From Bradyrhizobium sp. AZCC 2176 (GTDB lineage: Bacteria; Pseudomonadota; Alphaproteobacteria; Rhizobiales; Xanthobacteraceae): 64,000 bases of DNA. The notes under the pieces were generated by a model. The model searched no databases. It had not been told where the DNA came from and saw only the letters and a program-made list of their open reading frames with translations. This document shows, piece by piece, positions 55,472-64,000 of the stretch; position 1 is the stretch's first letter, and every line of letters begins with the position of its first letter. The DNA lies in assembly GCF_036924645.1 (NCBI RefSeq), contig NZ_JAZHRX010000001.1, positions 1,922,001-1,986,000 on the forward strand. Direction: 5' to 3'. The position numbers and the translations under genes are program-made.

Positions 55472-56464
55472 GTGAAACCAAGAGTTGTCCGGTACGCCCT
55501 GTTTACGCTTCTGGCGATCGTTTCCGCCGTGGCCGCCCCGGCCCAAACCCCAGCCAAAGCCCAAACATGGCCGGACAAGCCGATCACGTTCATCGTGCCG
55601 TTCGCGGCCGGCGGCGGCACCGATGCTTTTGCCCGTCCGCTGGCGGCCCAGCTCGATGCGCAGCTCGGCAAGCGCGTGCTGATCGAAAACCGCGCGGGCG
55701 CCGGCGGCACGGTCGGCGCATCGGCGGCATCGAAGGCAGCTCCCGACGGCTACACCTTCTTCATGGGCGCGGCGCATCACGCTATCGCCCCTTCGCTCTA
55801 TCCCAACCTCGATTACAATTTCGAGAAGGATTTTATTGCGGTGGCGCTGATCGCGCGGCCGCCGCAGGTGGTGGTCGTCAATCCGGACAAGGTTGCCGCC
55901 AAGACGCTCGCCGAGTTCATCGCCTACGCCAAAGCCAATCCGGGCAAATTGAACTACGGCTCGGCCGGCGCCGGCACCACGCATCACCTCGCGGGCGAGC
56001 TGTTCAAGATCCTGACCAAGACCAACATCCAGCACGTCCCCTATCGCGGGGCCGGCCCTGCAATGCAGGATCTGATCGCCGGCCACGTGCCTGTTGTCTT
56101 CGACGGGCTCGGCTCGTCGGCAGCCCCCGTCAGGGCCGGACAGTTGCGCGCGCTTGCCGTGGCCGCGCCGAAACGTGTGCCGGCCTTCCCCGACCTTCCG
56201 ACCGCTGCAGAAGCCGGCCTGGCCGGATATGAAGTATCGACCTGGTACGGCCTGTTCGCACCGAAGAATACGCCTCCGGCGATCGTCGATCGGATGGTCA
56301 AGGAATTGCAGAAGGCCATGCAGACGCCTGCCATCAAGGAAGCCTGGGAACGCAACGGCTCCGATGTCCCCGACGTCACGGGTCCCGCGTTCGCCAAAAT
56401 GGTGTCCGCGGAAATCGAGCGCTGGCGCAAGGTCGTGACGGAAGCAAACGTAAAGCTGGATTAG
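55472..56464 (+). CDS. Bug-type tripartite tricarboxylate transporter receptor
   Basis: A 330-residue periplasmic binding protein of the TctC/Bug family. It has a signal peptide ending near PAKA-QTWP, then WPDKPITFIVPFAAGGGTDAFARPLA, LGKRVLIENRAGAGGTVGASAA and NYGSAGAGTTHHLAGELF, all typical of the fold that closes on a carboxylate ligand. The GTG at 55472 follows GGAGGA; the upstream frame contains no site. No TctA/TctB genes are adjacent. Ligand unknown. Confidence 0.92.
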   Translation: MKPRVVRYALFTLLAIVSAVAAPAQTPAKAQTWPDKPITFIVPFAAGGGTDAFARPLAAQLDAQLGKRVLIENRAGAGGTVGASAASKAAPDGYTFFMGAAHHAIAPSLYPNLDYNFEKDFIAVALIARPPQVVVVNPDKVAAKTLAEFIAYAKANPGKLNYGSAGAGTTHHLAGELFKILTKTNIQHVPYRGAGPAMQDLIAGHVPVVFDGLGSSAAPVRAGQLRALAVAAPKRVPAFPDLPTAAEAGLAGYEVSTWYGLFAPKNTPPAIVDRMVKELQKAMQTPAIKEAWERNGSDVPDVTGPAFAKMVSAEIERWRKVVTEANVKLD

Positions 56465-56514
56465 CCTGGCAGTGCAGGCGCGGCGGCCGCTTTTCGTCGC
56501 GCCGACCCCACTGA

Positions 56515-57381
56515 TCAGTTGCTGGCGCTCACGCCATAGCGCATGAAGTCGTCATCGATTCCGGCCTGGATCGTCTTTGCCGCGGAAATATCGGCATCGC
56601 CGCCAGCCTTGTCGCCGTTCTTGAGCCTGGCGAGCCCGCGCCCATAGAGCGCGCTCGCCAGCTTCGGATCGACTCGAAGCGCGGAACTGAAATCGTCGAT
56701 CGCCGCGTCAGCCTGTCCCATCTTCAGGTGGATCAGTCCACGCGAGTCATAGGTGGCGGCATCGTTCGGTTTCGACTGAAGTGACTTGTTGCAGTCCTCA
56801 AGCGCGGCCTGCAGCGAACCGAGCAGGGCTCGGGTCCAACAGCGTCCACTCCATGCAGCTTCCAGACTAGCCCCCAGACGAATGGCCTCGTCGTAGTCTC
56901 GCGCCGCGCGCTCATATTCGTTCTTTTTCAGGTAAGCTCCGGCACGGTTGACGAAAGCCCTGCCGTAGTTCGGATTCAGCTTGATCGCCTCATCGAGAGA
57001 TTTGAGAGCGAGGTCGTATTCGCCCTTCCGCAGGTAAGCCGCGCCGCGGTTGTTGAAAGGCTTGGCGTTAGTTGGATCCAGCTTGATCGATTGATCGAAA
57101 TCAGGGATGGCGCGGTCAAAGTCTGCGTTTGCGGTATAGGCATTGCCACGATTGTTATACGCAATAGCCAAGGCCGTCGTGCCTTGACTGGAATCGATCA
57201 GCGCTGTGCAACCATTGATCCGGGCTGCAAGCGATATGCGATCGGAACCGTTGCACAGATCAACATTGCTGAGATAGTCACCCTTCTTGGGGGTCTGCGC
57301 CGCAGCTTGCGATCCGAGCAGCAGCAAGACAAGAATAGGCGCTGCGCCGTGAATGAGGGATCCGCTCGCATGAAATTTCAT
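56515..57381 (-). CDS. Secreted TPR-repeat protein
   Basis: The 288-residue protein has a signal peptide (residues about 1-29, ending SQAAA-Q) and then about six tetratricopeptide repeats (such as AIAYNNRGNAYTANADFDRAI, AKPFNNRGAAYLRKGEYDLA and AATYDSRGLIHLKMGQADAA). It should act as a protein-interaction scaffold in the periplasm. The start at 57381 places the signal at the N-terminus; the longer frame to 57507 is rejected. It lies 119 bp downstream of the FecR-domain gene on the same strand and may share its operon. Confidence 0.88.
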   Translation of the reverse strand: MKFHASGSLIHGAAPILVLLLLGSQAAAQTPKKGDYLSNVDLCNGSDRISLAARINGCTALIDSSQGTTALAIAYNNRGNAYTANADFDRAIPDFDQSIKLDPTNAKPFNNRGAAYLRKGEYDLALKSLDEAIKLNPNYGRAFVNRAGAYLKKNEYERAARDYDEAIRLGASLEAAWSGRCWTRALLGSLQAALEDCNKSLQSKPNDAATYDSRGLIHLKMGQADAAIDDFSSALRVDPKLASALYGRGLARLKNGDKAGGDADISAAKTIQAGIDDDFMRYGVSASN

Positions 57382-57500
57382 ACCGGGCTTTCCGATTCTG
57401 GTACCACTAAAGGAGCGGCCGATGACCTGGACGCTCCACGCCCGGAAGTCGTTTGGCTGAACAGTTGCCTGCACCGGGAACGGCTTGCGCCTCACAACGG

Positions 57501-58151
57501 CTAGCACCCTCGACAGATGTTTAGGTTCGACTTCGGAAGAGTCCTTTGATCGGGTTGCTGCACTGCCGGTGCCTTTCTCGTGACCCGGCTCTTGCCCTCT
57601 TCAATGAGCGTAGAAAATCTGACTGTCCCATCATCAGAAATTTCGACGCGTGGCGTAGTACCTCGAACGCCCATGGTCGCGACAGGCGTGTCGACCTTCA
57701 TATCGCCGGTCTTCGCGACTTTGCCTGCGACGAAGGTGAAGGTTCCCTTGGTTAGATTGAACAGGCTGGCGTTGGACGTACTATTTGGATCGTACACGAA
57801 CTCGTTCAAAACCATGCGCGCGTTGTTCGACAGATTGAAGGAAGTGCCATCGGTAAAGTTGATACCGACCCGGCCGTCAGCGCCGGTTGCGACGGCATCG
57901 CCCTGGTAGACGAGATCGCCTACCTTCGCCTGACCCGCCTGGCCCGCGGTACTCGCCTGAATGACCACCGCGCTTGCACGTTCAAGCGTGACCGAACCCG
58001 TGGCGACAACAACTTTTCCAATTGGTTTTGGTGCGAGATCCTGAACGGCGGGCTTGGCGATATCGCGTTGCGCGTGAGCCGGTCCGGCGAAAAGCCCGCC
58101 CGCCGCCAGAACGAATCCTGCCACCAATACGGCAATCGCATGCGTGCGCAT
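57501..58151 (-). CDS. FecR-domain periplasmic protein
   Basis: The 216-residue protein has a signal peptide ending in PAHA-QRDI and a FecR-like domain (about residues 60-175) with VYQGDAVATGADGRVGINF, LSNNARMVLNEFVYDP and VDTPVATMGVRGTTPRVE. There is no transmembrane anti-sigma region and no FecI-type sigma factor in the window, so it is not a FecR regulator but an FecR-fold secreted protein. It is divergent from the VCBS/RTX gene, and such pairs appear together in related genomes as I remember them. The start is placed at 58151 at the signal peptide. Confidence 0.88.
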   Translation of the reverse strand: MRTHAIAVLVAGFVLAAGGLFAGPAHAQRDIAKPAVQDLAPKPIGKVVVATGSVTLERASAVVIQASTAGQAGQAKVGDLVYQGDAVATGADGRVGINFTDGTSFNLSNNARMVLNEFVYDPNSTSNASLFNLTKGTFTFVAGKVAKTGDMKVDTPVATMGVRGTTPRVEISDDGTVRFSTLIEEGKSRVTRKAPAVQQPDQRTLPKSNLNICRGC

Positions 58152-58455
58152 GATCCCTCTCTTCCGAGAAGATCTTGTCCGAGAAACCGCTCGCCGACGC
58201 TTTGAACCGTCGGCCAAGGTGACATTGTACCCCAACATTAGACCCGATGTCGGGAGAAGGCATCATCTGTCATCGGCTCAAAAGGATTACTCCTTTTGAG
58301 CCTAAAGCCTAGCGCCCAGGGATTGGGTAGCGTGGATCAGGAGGTTTCGGCGGCCAGCCTTCGGCTGACGGCGCCGGGGTATTTTGACCTCATGGCCTGG
58401 GCAAAGCCAGGCCGCGAAGAATTGCACGAGGTAAGTGGCAGGCAGGGTTGGAGCC
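58152..58455. other. Divergent leader region rich in hairpins
   Basis: The 304-base gap between the FecR gene and the VCBS/RTX gene contains a perfect 12-bp stem at 58275-58302, a 5-bp hairpin CAGCC-TTC-GGCTG near 58360, and a 7-bp hairpin at 58394-58413. No gene fits in it. The hairpins would lie in the 5' leader of the RTX mRNA. Confidence 0.55.
58275..58302. promoter_or_regulatory. Perfect 12-bp stem-loop in the FecR/RTX leader
   Basis: GGCTCAAAAGGA (58275-58286), loop TTAC, and TCCTTTTGAGCC (58291-58302) form a 28-base perfect inverted repeat. It could be a dyad operator in DNA or a regulatory hairpin in the RTX leader RNA. It is followed by no T-tract, so it is not a simple terminator. 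Confidence 0.55.
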
Positions 58456-61400
58456 ATGCTCGTCGGGTCCCACGCCGAGACTGGGGGCGAACGGAAGGCC
58501 GCTGCGGCCCCGCTTCCTCAAATCGGCAACGATCAGGCCGCGGCCGGTTCCGGCACCCTCAGGCGTGCGACCTGCACGGCCGCTCAGGCTACAGTGGGCG
58601 ATTCCCGAAGCCGGGCTCGTGCCGGTGGGTTCGGCATGCTGTGGCTTACAGCACTGACCTTCTCGCTTGTGAAGAAGGTCCAGGCTGCCGACCCGAACAT
58701 CACATTTCTGGACGACGGCAACATCACCTACAAGGACCTCGAACATGGCGCCTTCGAGCTGGTCACCAAGGAGGTGATCCCTCGACACTTCCTCGTTGAA
58801 GATCCTGGACAGACCGTCGTTCTGCGTTCGCAGGGGTCCTCGATCAGCGTTGCGCAGATCACGAACTCGGCGGCGCGAATGGCCGAGTTACAGGCGGCAC
58901 AGCAGGACGCGCTCGCCACCTTCGAGAAAGGGCTGGGGTCGACCGGGTCGAGCACACCTCCGCCCCTGGAACGGCTGCCGGTGCAACCGATCAATTTCAT
59001 TCAGATTGATCGTCCTCCCCCGGCGCAGGACTTGCCTGCTCTGCCCCCATCGATCTTCGCCTCGGTCCCGGAGACCATTTTCGGACAGCTGCCGCCTCCG
59101 CAGCCATCGCCGCCGACGCTGACTGCGGTGTTGGGGCCGACTGAAACCGACACCGTGGTCTTTGACGTCTTCGCTGCGACAAGCGGCACTTTCCTTGCCA
59201 GCAGTCCCAATAGCGGCGCCACATTGACCTTCGGCATCGATGGCGGAATCGCCGGCAGCACTGTCATCGACGGGGTGACGTACGATGTATCAAGGGTTGG
59301 TCCCTACGGGACGCTCTACGTGGATAGCACGACCGGCGCCTATACATTCGTTCCGGATAGTAACGCGATCAATGCGCTAACGGCGCCCACGACCACGGAC
59401 TTCACCATCACCGTATCCGACGGTACGCTCTCGGCCGATCAAACCTTCACGATCGCCATCAACGGCACCAATGACGCGGCCATCATTTCCGGCACCACAT
59501 CCGGCGCGGTTATCGAGGCCAGTGGCGCCGCCAACACCGCGCTCGGCACGCCAAGCGCCACCGGCACGCTTACCAACACCGACGTCGACGATGCGCCCAA
59601 TACTTTCACGCCGGTGAGCGCACCGACCGCGAGCGCAAGGGGCTTCGGCACCTTCACGATGACGGCGAATGGCGTGTGGGCCTACACCATCGACCAGGCC
59701 AACAGCGCGGTGCAGGCACTCAATGTCGGTGATACGCTGACCGACACCTTCACGGTGACCACGATCGACGGCACCGCGCAGATGGTGACAGTCACCATCC
59801 ACGGCGCCAACGACGCGGCAGTGATTTCCGGCGCCACGACCGGCTCGGTGACCGAGGACAGCGGCGCCAACTGCGACAAGCCGACCGCGACCGGCACGCT
59901 CACCGATACGGACGTCGACAACACGCCCAACCGCTTTACGGCGGTGAGTTGCCCGACGGCCAGCGATGGCGGCTATGGCACCTTCACGATGACGGCAGAT
60001 GGCGTGTGGACCTACAAGCTCGACGACGCCAACTGCGTGGTGCAAGCGCTCGACGTTGGCGACACGCTGACCGACACCTTCACGGTGACCACCATCGACG
60101 GCACCGCGCAGGTGGTGACCATCACCATCCACGGCGCCAGCGACGCAGACCCGAACGATTTCGACTACCTGGCGACAGGGAACGCCGTGATATGCGATCC
60201 GCCCTATGTCTACGGGACCCCCAGAGGCGACAGCATCGCGGGTGGCGGTGACCGCGGCCAAATCATCTATGGCGGCGCCGGTAATGACACCATCAATGGC
60301 ACCGGCAAGAGCGATCTGATCTACGCCGGCTCGGGCGATGACACGGTCAAGGGCAATGACGGGGATGACAAGATCTACGGCGGCTCGGGAAGCGATACAA
60401 TCAACGGCAATAATGGCTGCGATACCATCATCGGTGGATATGGCGCGGACAATCTCAGGGGCGGCAACGGGGACGATCGTTTCGTTTATTTGTCCGCCGC
60501 AGATTCCAACGCGGCCCGGTTCGACGTTATCACCGATTTCAGATCGGGGTCCGACAGGATCGATTTGACGGCTCTTGCCGCTCTTGCCTTCTTGGCGCTG
60601 ACGTCCGCAAGCACATCCGTCCCGGCGCATACGGTCGCCTGGTTCTATGACGGCACGACGAATCAAACCATTCTGTTTGTCAATCCGACAGCTCAAGTCC
60701 TCGATATCGGCGATTCCGCGCTGCTCGAAGTTCATCTGGAAGGACTTGTAACCGTTCAGGCTTCGGATTTCGTCCCCGAACCGAAGGCGGCGCCGGTCGT
60801 GGTCGCGGCCGAGCCTATCAGTCCCGAGCTGGCCGCGACGGCGGAAACCGACGACGCTGTCACAACGGTCGCCGCAGACGCTTCGCTTGATGGGCCCGAC
60901 GGCGACGGCGCGCATGTCAACGGCGGAAGCTGGGCGTTGCGAACAGCGTGGAACGGCGACCACTTCGACTTTTCCCGCTTTGACGAAGCACGGACGCAAC
61001 CAACCGAATCCACCCATGATGACGGAGCTGTTACTCTAACAAGCGGACCATCGCTCGAACCACAGCGTATTCACCTTACGGCACCGGCGGACAGTGACCT
61101 CGCGCTGGATCAGACTTCGACGCACGATGCCGTCGTTCACACCACGTCCAGCGCCATGCTGGACGACGATAGAGACGCGCCGCGGCGGATCGCGCATGAC
61201 CGAACGCCGGATAGCGATGACTGGCTCGCGCGATCTTCCGACGATTGGTCGTTGAATTCTGTGGTGCACTCCAGCATCCGATGGAACAACGAAGATCATG
61301 GACGATGGGACGATTACAGGCCACCGACCATGGAAGACGCTGATGATGCTCATGTCGATGGACACGGTCACCATTGGGGCTCAAGCGCACTGAACAGGCA

Positions 61401-61770
61401 TAGCACCGCGTCCCAGCATGGAGCCCATGATTTCGAGCCAACAATTGCCGATGCGGCATTTGGCTCAGCGACTCTCCGCGCGCATGGGCATGGCGACTCA
61501 TTCCACTTCAAGGACAAGATTTCCGTTCTGGACGTTTCGAGTGTCGCAGACGTGGATCATGCCTCGGCGTCGGTCGGTCACGGCGGATACATTGCAAAAG
61601 CCGACGAACCACCAGCCATTTCAGAACCAGCACAAGCGATTGAGATGGCTTCATCAAGCCATCACGCGCCCGACAGTTCGGAACATCACTGGTTTGATAA
61701 CATCAGCAGCGGCCCGAACCATGCGTGGAGTGGCGCCAGCAGCCATGCGCCGCACGATCTGATGGTGTGA
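58456..61770 (+). CDS. VCBS-repeat RTX-type calcium-binding protein
   Basis: This 1104-residue protein has an internal hydrophobic segment near residues 60-78 (GFGMLWLTALTFSLV), a conserved N-terminal domain (ITFLDDGNITYKDLEHGAFE), a proline-rich linker, three VCBS/cadherin-like units (nt about 59107-60150), six glycine-aspartate nonapeptides of RTX type (nt 60268-60480, GGAGNDTIN to GGNGDDRF), a Ca-binding C-terminal segment and a His/Asp-rich tail ending HDLMV. It should be exported by type I or another route and bind calcium. Units two and three are offset by 330 bp and nearly identical over 60 bases, a recent duplication. The third unit carries cysteines (SCPTAS, DANCVV). The start may also be the GTG at 58435. 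Confidence 0.85.
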   Translation: MLVGSHAETGGERKAAAAPLPQIGNDQAAAGSGTLRRATCTAAQATVGDSRSRARAGGFGMLWLTALTFSLVKKVQAADPNITFLDDGNITYKDLEHGAFELVTKEVIPRHFLVEDPGQTVVLRSQGSSISVAQITNSAARMAELQAAQQDALATFEKGLGSTGSSTPPPLERLPVQPINFIQIDRPPPAQDLPALPPSIFASVPETIFGQLPPPQPSPPTLTAVLGPTETDTVVFDVFAATSGTFLASSPNSGATLTFGIDGGIAGSTVIDGVTYDVSRVGPYGTLYVDSTTGAYTFVPDSNAINALTAPTTTDFTITVSDGTLSADQTFTIAINGTNDAAIISGTTSGAVIEASGAANTALGTPSATGTLTNTDVDDAPNTFTPVSAPTASARGFGTFTMTANGVWAYTIDQANSAVQALNVGDTLTDTFTVTTIDGTAQMVTVTIHGANDAAVISGATTGSVTEDSGANCDKPTATGTLTDTDVDNTPNRFTAVSCPTASDGGYGTFTMTADGVWTYKLDDANCVVQALDVGDTLTDTFTVTTIDGTAQVVTITIHGASDADPNDFDYLATGNAVICDPPYVYGTPRGDSIAGGGDRGQIIYGGAGNDTINGTGKSDLIYAGSGDDTVKGNDGDDKIYGGSGSDTINGNNGCDTIIGGYGADNLRGGNGDDRFVYLSAADSNAARFDVITDFRSGSDRIDLTALAALAFLALTSASTSVPAHTVAWFYDGTTNQTILFVNPTAQVLDIGDSALLEVHLEGLVTVQASDFVPEPKAAPVVVAAEPISPELAATAETDDAVTTVAADASLDGPDGDGAHVNGGSWALRTAWNGDHFDFSRFDEARTQPTESTHDDGAVTLTSGPSLEPQRIHLTAPADSDLALDQTSTHDAVVHTTSSAMLDDDRDAPRRIAHDRTPDSDDWLARSSDDWSLNSVVHSSIRWNNEDHGRWDDYRPPTMEDADDAHVDGHGHHWGSSALNRHSTASQHGAHDFEPTIADAAFGSATLRAHGHGDSFHFKDKISVLDVSSVADVDHASASVGHGGYIAKADEPPAISEPAQAIEMASSSHHAPDSSEHHWFDNISSGPNHAWSGASSHAPHDLMV

Positions 61771-61819
61771 TGGAGCCGACCGATTTCGGCCCTGCCCTTC
61801 CCGCATCGCGCGAGCCGCC

Positions 61820-62812
61820 CTACTTCGCTTCGCTCGCCTTGATCCCCGAGCTTTCAACGAGCTTGGCCACCCGTGGCAGGTCGCTGGCGAACAGGCGCGC
61901 GTGCGCCTCGGGCGTCAGCTCGTTTTCGGGGAATGGCAGGGTTCCGAGCTGCTTCAGCTTCTCCAGCAGGACCGGCTCGGCCAGCGCCGCGCGGAGCGCG
62001 GAATTCAGTGCAGCAATGGTTTCCTTGGGCGTGCCCTTCGCCACGTAGAGCCCATGCCACATCGAGTAGCTGACCTCGGGCATGCCGAGCTCGGCGGTGG
62101 TCGGCACATCCTTCAACTGTTCCAGACGTTGCGGCGACGTAATGGCGATGCCGTGAAGGGTCCCGGCCTGAATTTGCGGCAGTGCGTTGGTTACCTGATC
62201 CCACAGCAGGTCGATCTGCCCTGCCAGCAGATCGGAAATTGCCGGAGCCGAGCCGCGATAGGCGGCGACCGTCGGCTTGAAGCCGAGCACATTGCCCATC
62301 ATCACGGCGCACAAATGACTGTTGGTCCCGAGACCGCCATGCGCGAAGTTCGCCTTGTCGCCCTGCGCCTTGATCCAGTCCACAAAATCCTTCGGTCCCG
62401 CGCCGGGAATCGACTTGCGGCCGATCAGGACCATCGGCGCGTTGTTGACGAGGCCGACCGGCTCAAACGCCGTTTTGGTATCGTAGCGCAGATTGATGAA
62501 CAGGCTGGGCGCCGCAAGCAGCGCGACGTGGTTGATCAGGACCGTCGAGCCGTCGGGTGCCGATCGGGCAACACGGTCATTGGCCAGCGTGCTGCCGCCG
62601 CCGACCACATTCTCGATGATGATGGTCTGGCCGAGCGTGCGCGACATCCGCTCGCCGATCAGACGCGCGACGGTATCCGTGCCGCCGCCGGCCGCGAACG
62701 GGACCACCAGCGTCACGGTCTTCGGGGTCGATTGCGCATGGGCCTGCGGCACAAGCGCCGCAATCAGCAGACCAAGACCCGTGACGGCGCTTCTAAAGGG
62801 AAGATTGATCAC
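61820..62812 (-). CDS. Bug-type tripartite tricarboxylate transporter receptor
   Basis: A 330-residue receptor of the TctC/Bug family, with a signal peptide ending PQAHA-QSTP and the motifs VTLVVPFAAGGGTDTVARLIG and FAHGGLGTNSHLCAV. The GTG at 62812 follows TTGGAGGA at good spacing; the codon at 62827 lies inside that site and is not a start. It is the third receptor of this family in the window, again without membrane subunits, and it is convergent with the RTX gene. Confidence 0.92.
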   Translation of the reverse strand: MINLPFRSAVTGLGLLIAALVPQAHAQSTPKTVTLVVPFAAGGGTDTVARLIGERMSRTLGQTIIIENVVGGGSTLANDRVARSAPDGSTVLINHVALLAAPSLFINLRYDTKTAFEPVGLVNNAPMVLIGRKSIPGAGPKDFVDWIKAQGDKANFAHGGLGTNSHLCAVMMGNVLGFKPTVAAYRGSAPAISDLLAGQIDLLWDQVTNALPQIQAGTLHGIAITSPQRLEQLKDVPTTAELGMPEVSYSMWHGLYVAKGTPKETIAALNSALRAALAEPVLLEKLKQLGTLPFPENELTPEAHARLFASDLPRVAKLVESSGIKASEAK

Positions 62813-63033
62813 GATGGCGTCCTCCAAAGTCTTTGTTTTTTGTTGTTATGCCGCATTGTTGCGGACGTGCGCTCGTTGGCGAAGCCACACCGCCAAAAAC
62901 AGCATAGCACCGCATGACTTCGATCATGCTGATTGCGGCCCCGCAAATCAATTGTAAAGCAAGCGTAGCTCGCCGGCGGACTGGCGTGATACTATGGCCC
63001 CCGCGATGCGAATGACACTGGGACGGATTTGAA

Positions 63034-63948
63034 ATGAGCGAGGCTGCATACGTCGCGGTCGATTGGGGCACAAGCAGTTTTCGGCTTTGGCTCGTCGATC
63101 GGGCCGGCAATGTCCTGGGAGAACGACGCAGCCACGAGGGCATGCTGGCGGCAGCCAAGCTTGGCTTCGCGGCCGTGCTGCAATCGCATCTGGATGCCGT
63201 CGGCGCCGCGCCCGGGTTGCCCATTGTCGTCTGCGGCATGGCCGGCGCCCGGGGCGGGTGGATTGAAGCCGGTTATGTCGACACGCCGGCGCGGCTCGCA
63301 TCGATCCTGAAGCAGGCCGTCGCGGTGCCGGGACAGGACCGTGACATCCGCATCCTCCCGGGAATCGCGCAGCGAGACCGCCAGGCGCCGGATGTGATGC
63401 GCGGCGAAGAAACCCAGTTGCTCGGTGCCTTGGGCATGGACGCGGCGGACGATGCGGTCGTCTGCATGCCCGGCACCCATTCGAAGTGGGTCAGGGTCAG
63501 CGGCGGGACCGTCGAACGCTTCGCGACGTTCATGACGGGAGAGCTGTTCGACGTCGTGTCGCGCGAAACGATTCTGTCCCATGCGGTGACCGGCGCCGAT
63601 GACGCGGAAGACATCGAGACATTCAAGTCGGCGGTCATCGCCGCGTTTGGGACGCCTGCGTTCGCCGCCAATCTGCTATTCCAGGTGCGATCGGGTCAGC
63701 TTCTCTACGGCGGCACGCCATCGTCGGCCCGGGAAAAAATATCGGGGACCCTGATCGGTCTCGAACTGGCGGCGGGCCTCGCCGGAGAGATACCGAAGAC
63801 CGGCATCACATTGGTGGCGTCAGGCAGGCTTCAGATGCTTTATCAGTTGGCGTTTGAAGCGGTTTCCGTTCCTGTCCGGTCAATCGGAGCCGAGGATGCG
63901 GTTCGTCGCGGCCTTTCGATGGCCGCGCAATCGATTTGGAACGTATGA
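63034..63948 (+). CDS. dgoK: 2-dehydro-3-deoxygalactonokinase
   Basis: A 304-residue sugar kinase of the ASKHA fold that phosphorylates 2-dehydro-3-deoxygalactonate (KDGal) in the De Ley-Doudoroff pathway. It begins with the phosphate-1 loop VAVDWGTSSFRLWL and contains CGMAGARGGWIEAGY, CMPGTHSKWVRV and a C-terminal VASGRLQMLY region typical of DgoK. Its stop overlaps the start of the next gene (ATGA), which reads as the aldolase that uses its product. Confidence 0.92.
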   Translation: MSEAAYVAVDWGTSSFRLWLVDRAGNVLGERRSHEGMLAAAKLGFAAVLQSHLDAVGAAPGLPIVVCGMAGARGGWIEAGYVDTPARLASILKQAVAVPGQDRDIRILPGIAQRDRQAPDVMRGEETQLLGALGMDAADDAVVCMPGTHSKWVRVSGGTVERFATFMTGELFDVVSRETILSHAVTGADDAEDIETFKSAVIAAFGTPAFAANLLFQVRSGQLLYGGTPSSAREKISGTLIGLELAAGLAGEIPKTGITLVASGRLQMLYQLAFEAVSVPVRSIGAEDAVRRGLSMAAQSIWNV

Positions 63949-64000
63949 AGGATCAGGCGATGAGCGTTATCCCATTCCCCCCGATGAAGCGTCCGCTGGT
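63945..64000 (+). CDS. dgoA: 2-dehydro-3-deoxy-6-phosphogalactonate aldolase, 3' end cut by the window
   Basis: The 18 codons present read MKDQAMSVIPFPPMKRPL, and the segment PPMKRPLV is the usual beginning of DgoA-type aldolases, which split the phosphosugar made by DgoK into pyruvate and glyceraldehyde 3-phosphate. The start overlaps the dgoK stop by ATGA; a second ATG at 63960 is also possible. Identity rests on this short motif and the position after dgoK. Confidence 0.75.
   Translation, partial: MKDQAMSVIPFPPMKRPL

Noticed and set aside
57501..58151. FecR anti-sigma regulator
   Set aside because: It has a Sec signal peptide and no membrane span or FecI partner, so only the FecR fold is supported.
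59377..61017. 546-codon open frame antisense to the RTX gene
   Set aside because: Its repeats mirror the VCBS units on the coding strand; composition is not protein-like.

Overview
The window is a GC-rich alphaproteobacterial chromosome segment, most likely Bradyrhizobium or a close relative. This rests on gene content (orphan tricarboxylate-type binding receptors, acyl-CoA dehydrogenases and CoA ligases, peptide and branched-chain ABC receptors, ACC deaminase with an Lrp-type regulator, FecR plus VCBS/RTX protein) and on several dispersed repeat families whose style I associate with Bradyrhizobiaceae. No rRNA, tRNA, CRISPR array, transposase or phage gene was seen. Start codons were chosen by ribosome-binding sites, signal peptides and overlaps. 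About 50 genes are supported, two of them cut by the window edges.

Layout. 1-7.3 kb: end of a lipocalin-like gene, a MAPEG protein, an orphan branched-chain-type ABC receptor, and an RND efflux pump (adaptor plus permease, the permease frameshifted near its end). 7.7-16.4 kb: an iron-type dehydrogenase resembling maleylacetate reductase, an acyl-CoA ligase, and a complete peptide-type ABC importer (receptor, two permeases, two ATPases). 16.5-25.3 kb: a minus-strand catabolic run with a biotin-dependent acyl-CoA carboxylase (alpha and beta, beta resembling the geranyl-CoA type), a beta-keto-acid cleavage enzyme, an AraC regulator, a glutathione transferase and two acyl-CoA dehydrogenases. 25.4-31.6 kb: a frameshifted ABC receptor, a broken TTT receptor, a winged-helix/TolB-like/TPR regulator, a 0.4-kb dispersed repeat and a second acyl-CoA ligase. 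31.7-41.2 kb: cold-shock protein, XRE regulator, a Gram-negative sortase with its VIT/vWA substrate, an NDP-forming acyl-CoA synthetase, a trypsin-like protease, a HAD phosphatase. 40.2-46.7 kb: a MoxR ATPase and CoxE-like vWA pair facing a molybdenum hydroxylase (Mo subunit, 2Fe-2S subunit, triheme cytochrome c). 46.9-50.4 kb: recQ and divergent acdS/acdR. 50.5-58 kb: small secreted and hypothetical proteins, a trypsin-like protease with an unknown N-terminal domain, a GT87-type membrane protein, a Bug receptor, a TPR protein, a FecR-domain protein. 58.4-61.8 kb: a VCBS/RTX protein. 61.8-64 kb: another Bug receptor and dgoK-dgoA.

How it works together. Two blocks look like coherent catabolic systems: import and CoA activation next to a carboxylase/dehydrogenase/BKACE run, and a Mo hydroxylase next to a likely maturation pair. 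Three transport genes carry single-base insertions that restore a family-like reading frame when one base is removed; these are either sequencing errors or recent inactivations. Convergent gene pairs are usually separated by strong hairpins, which probably act as bidirectional terminators.
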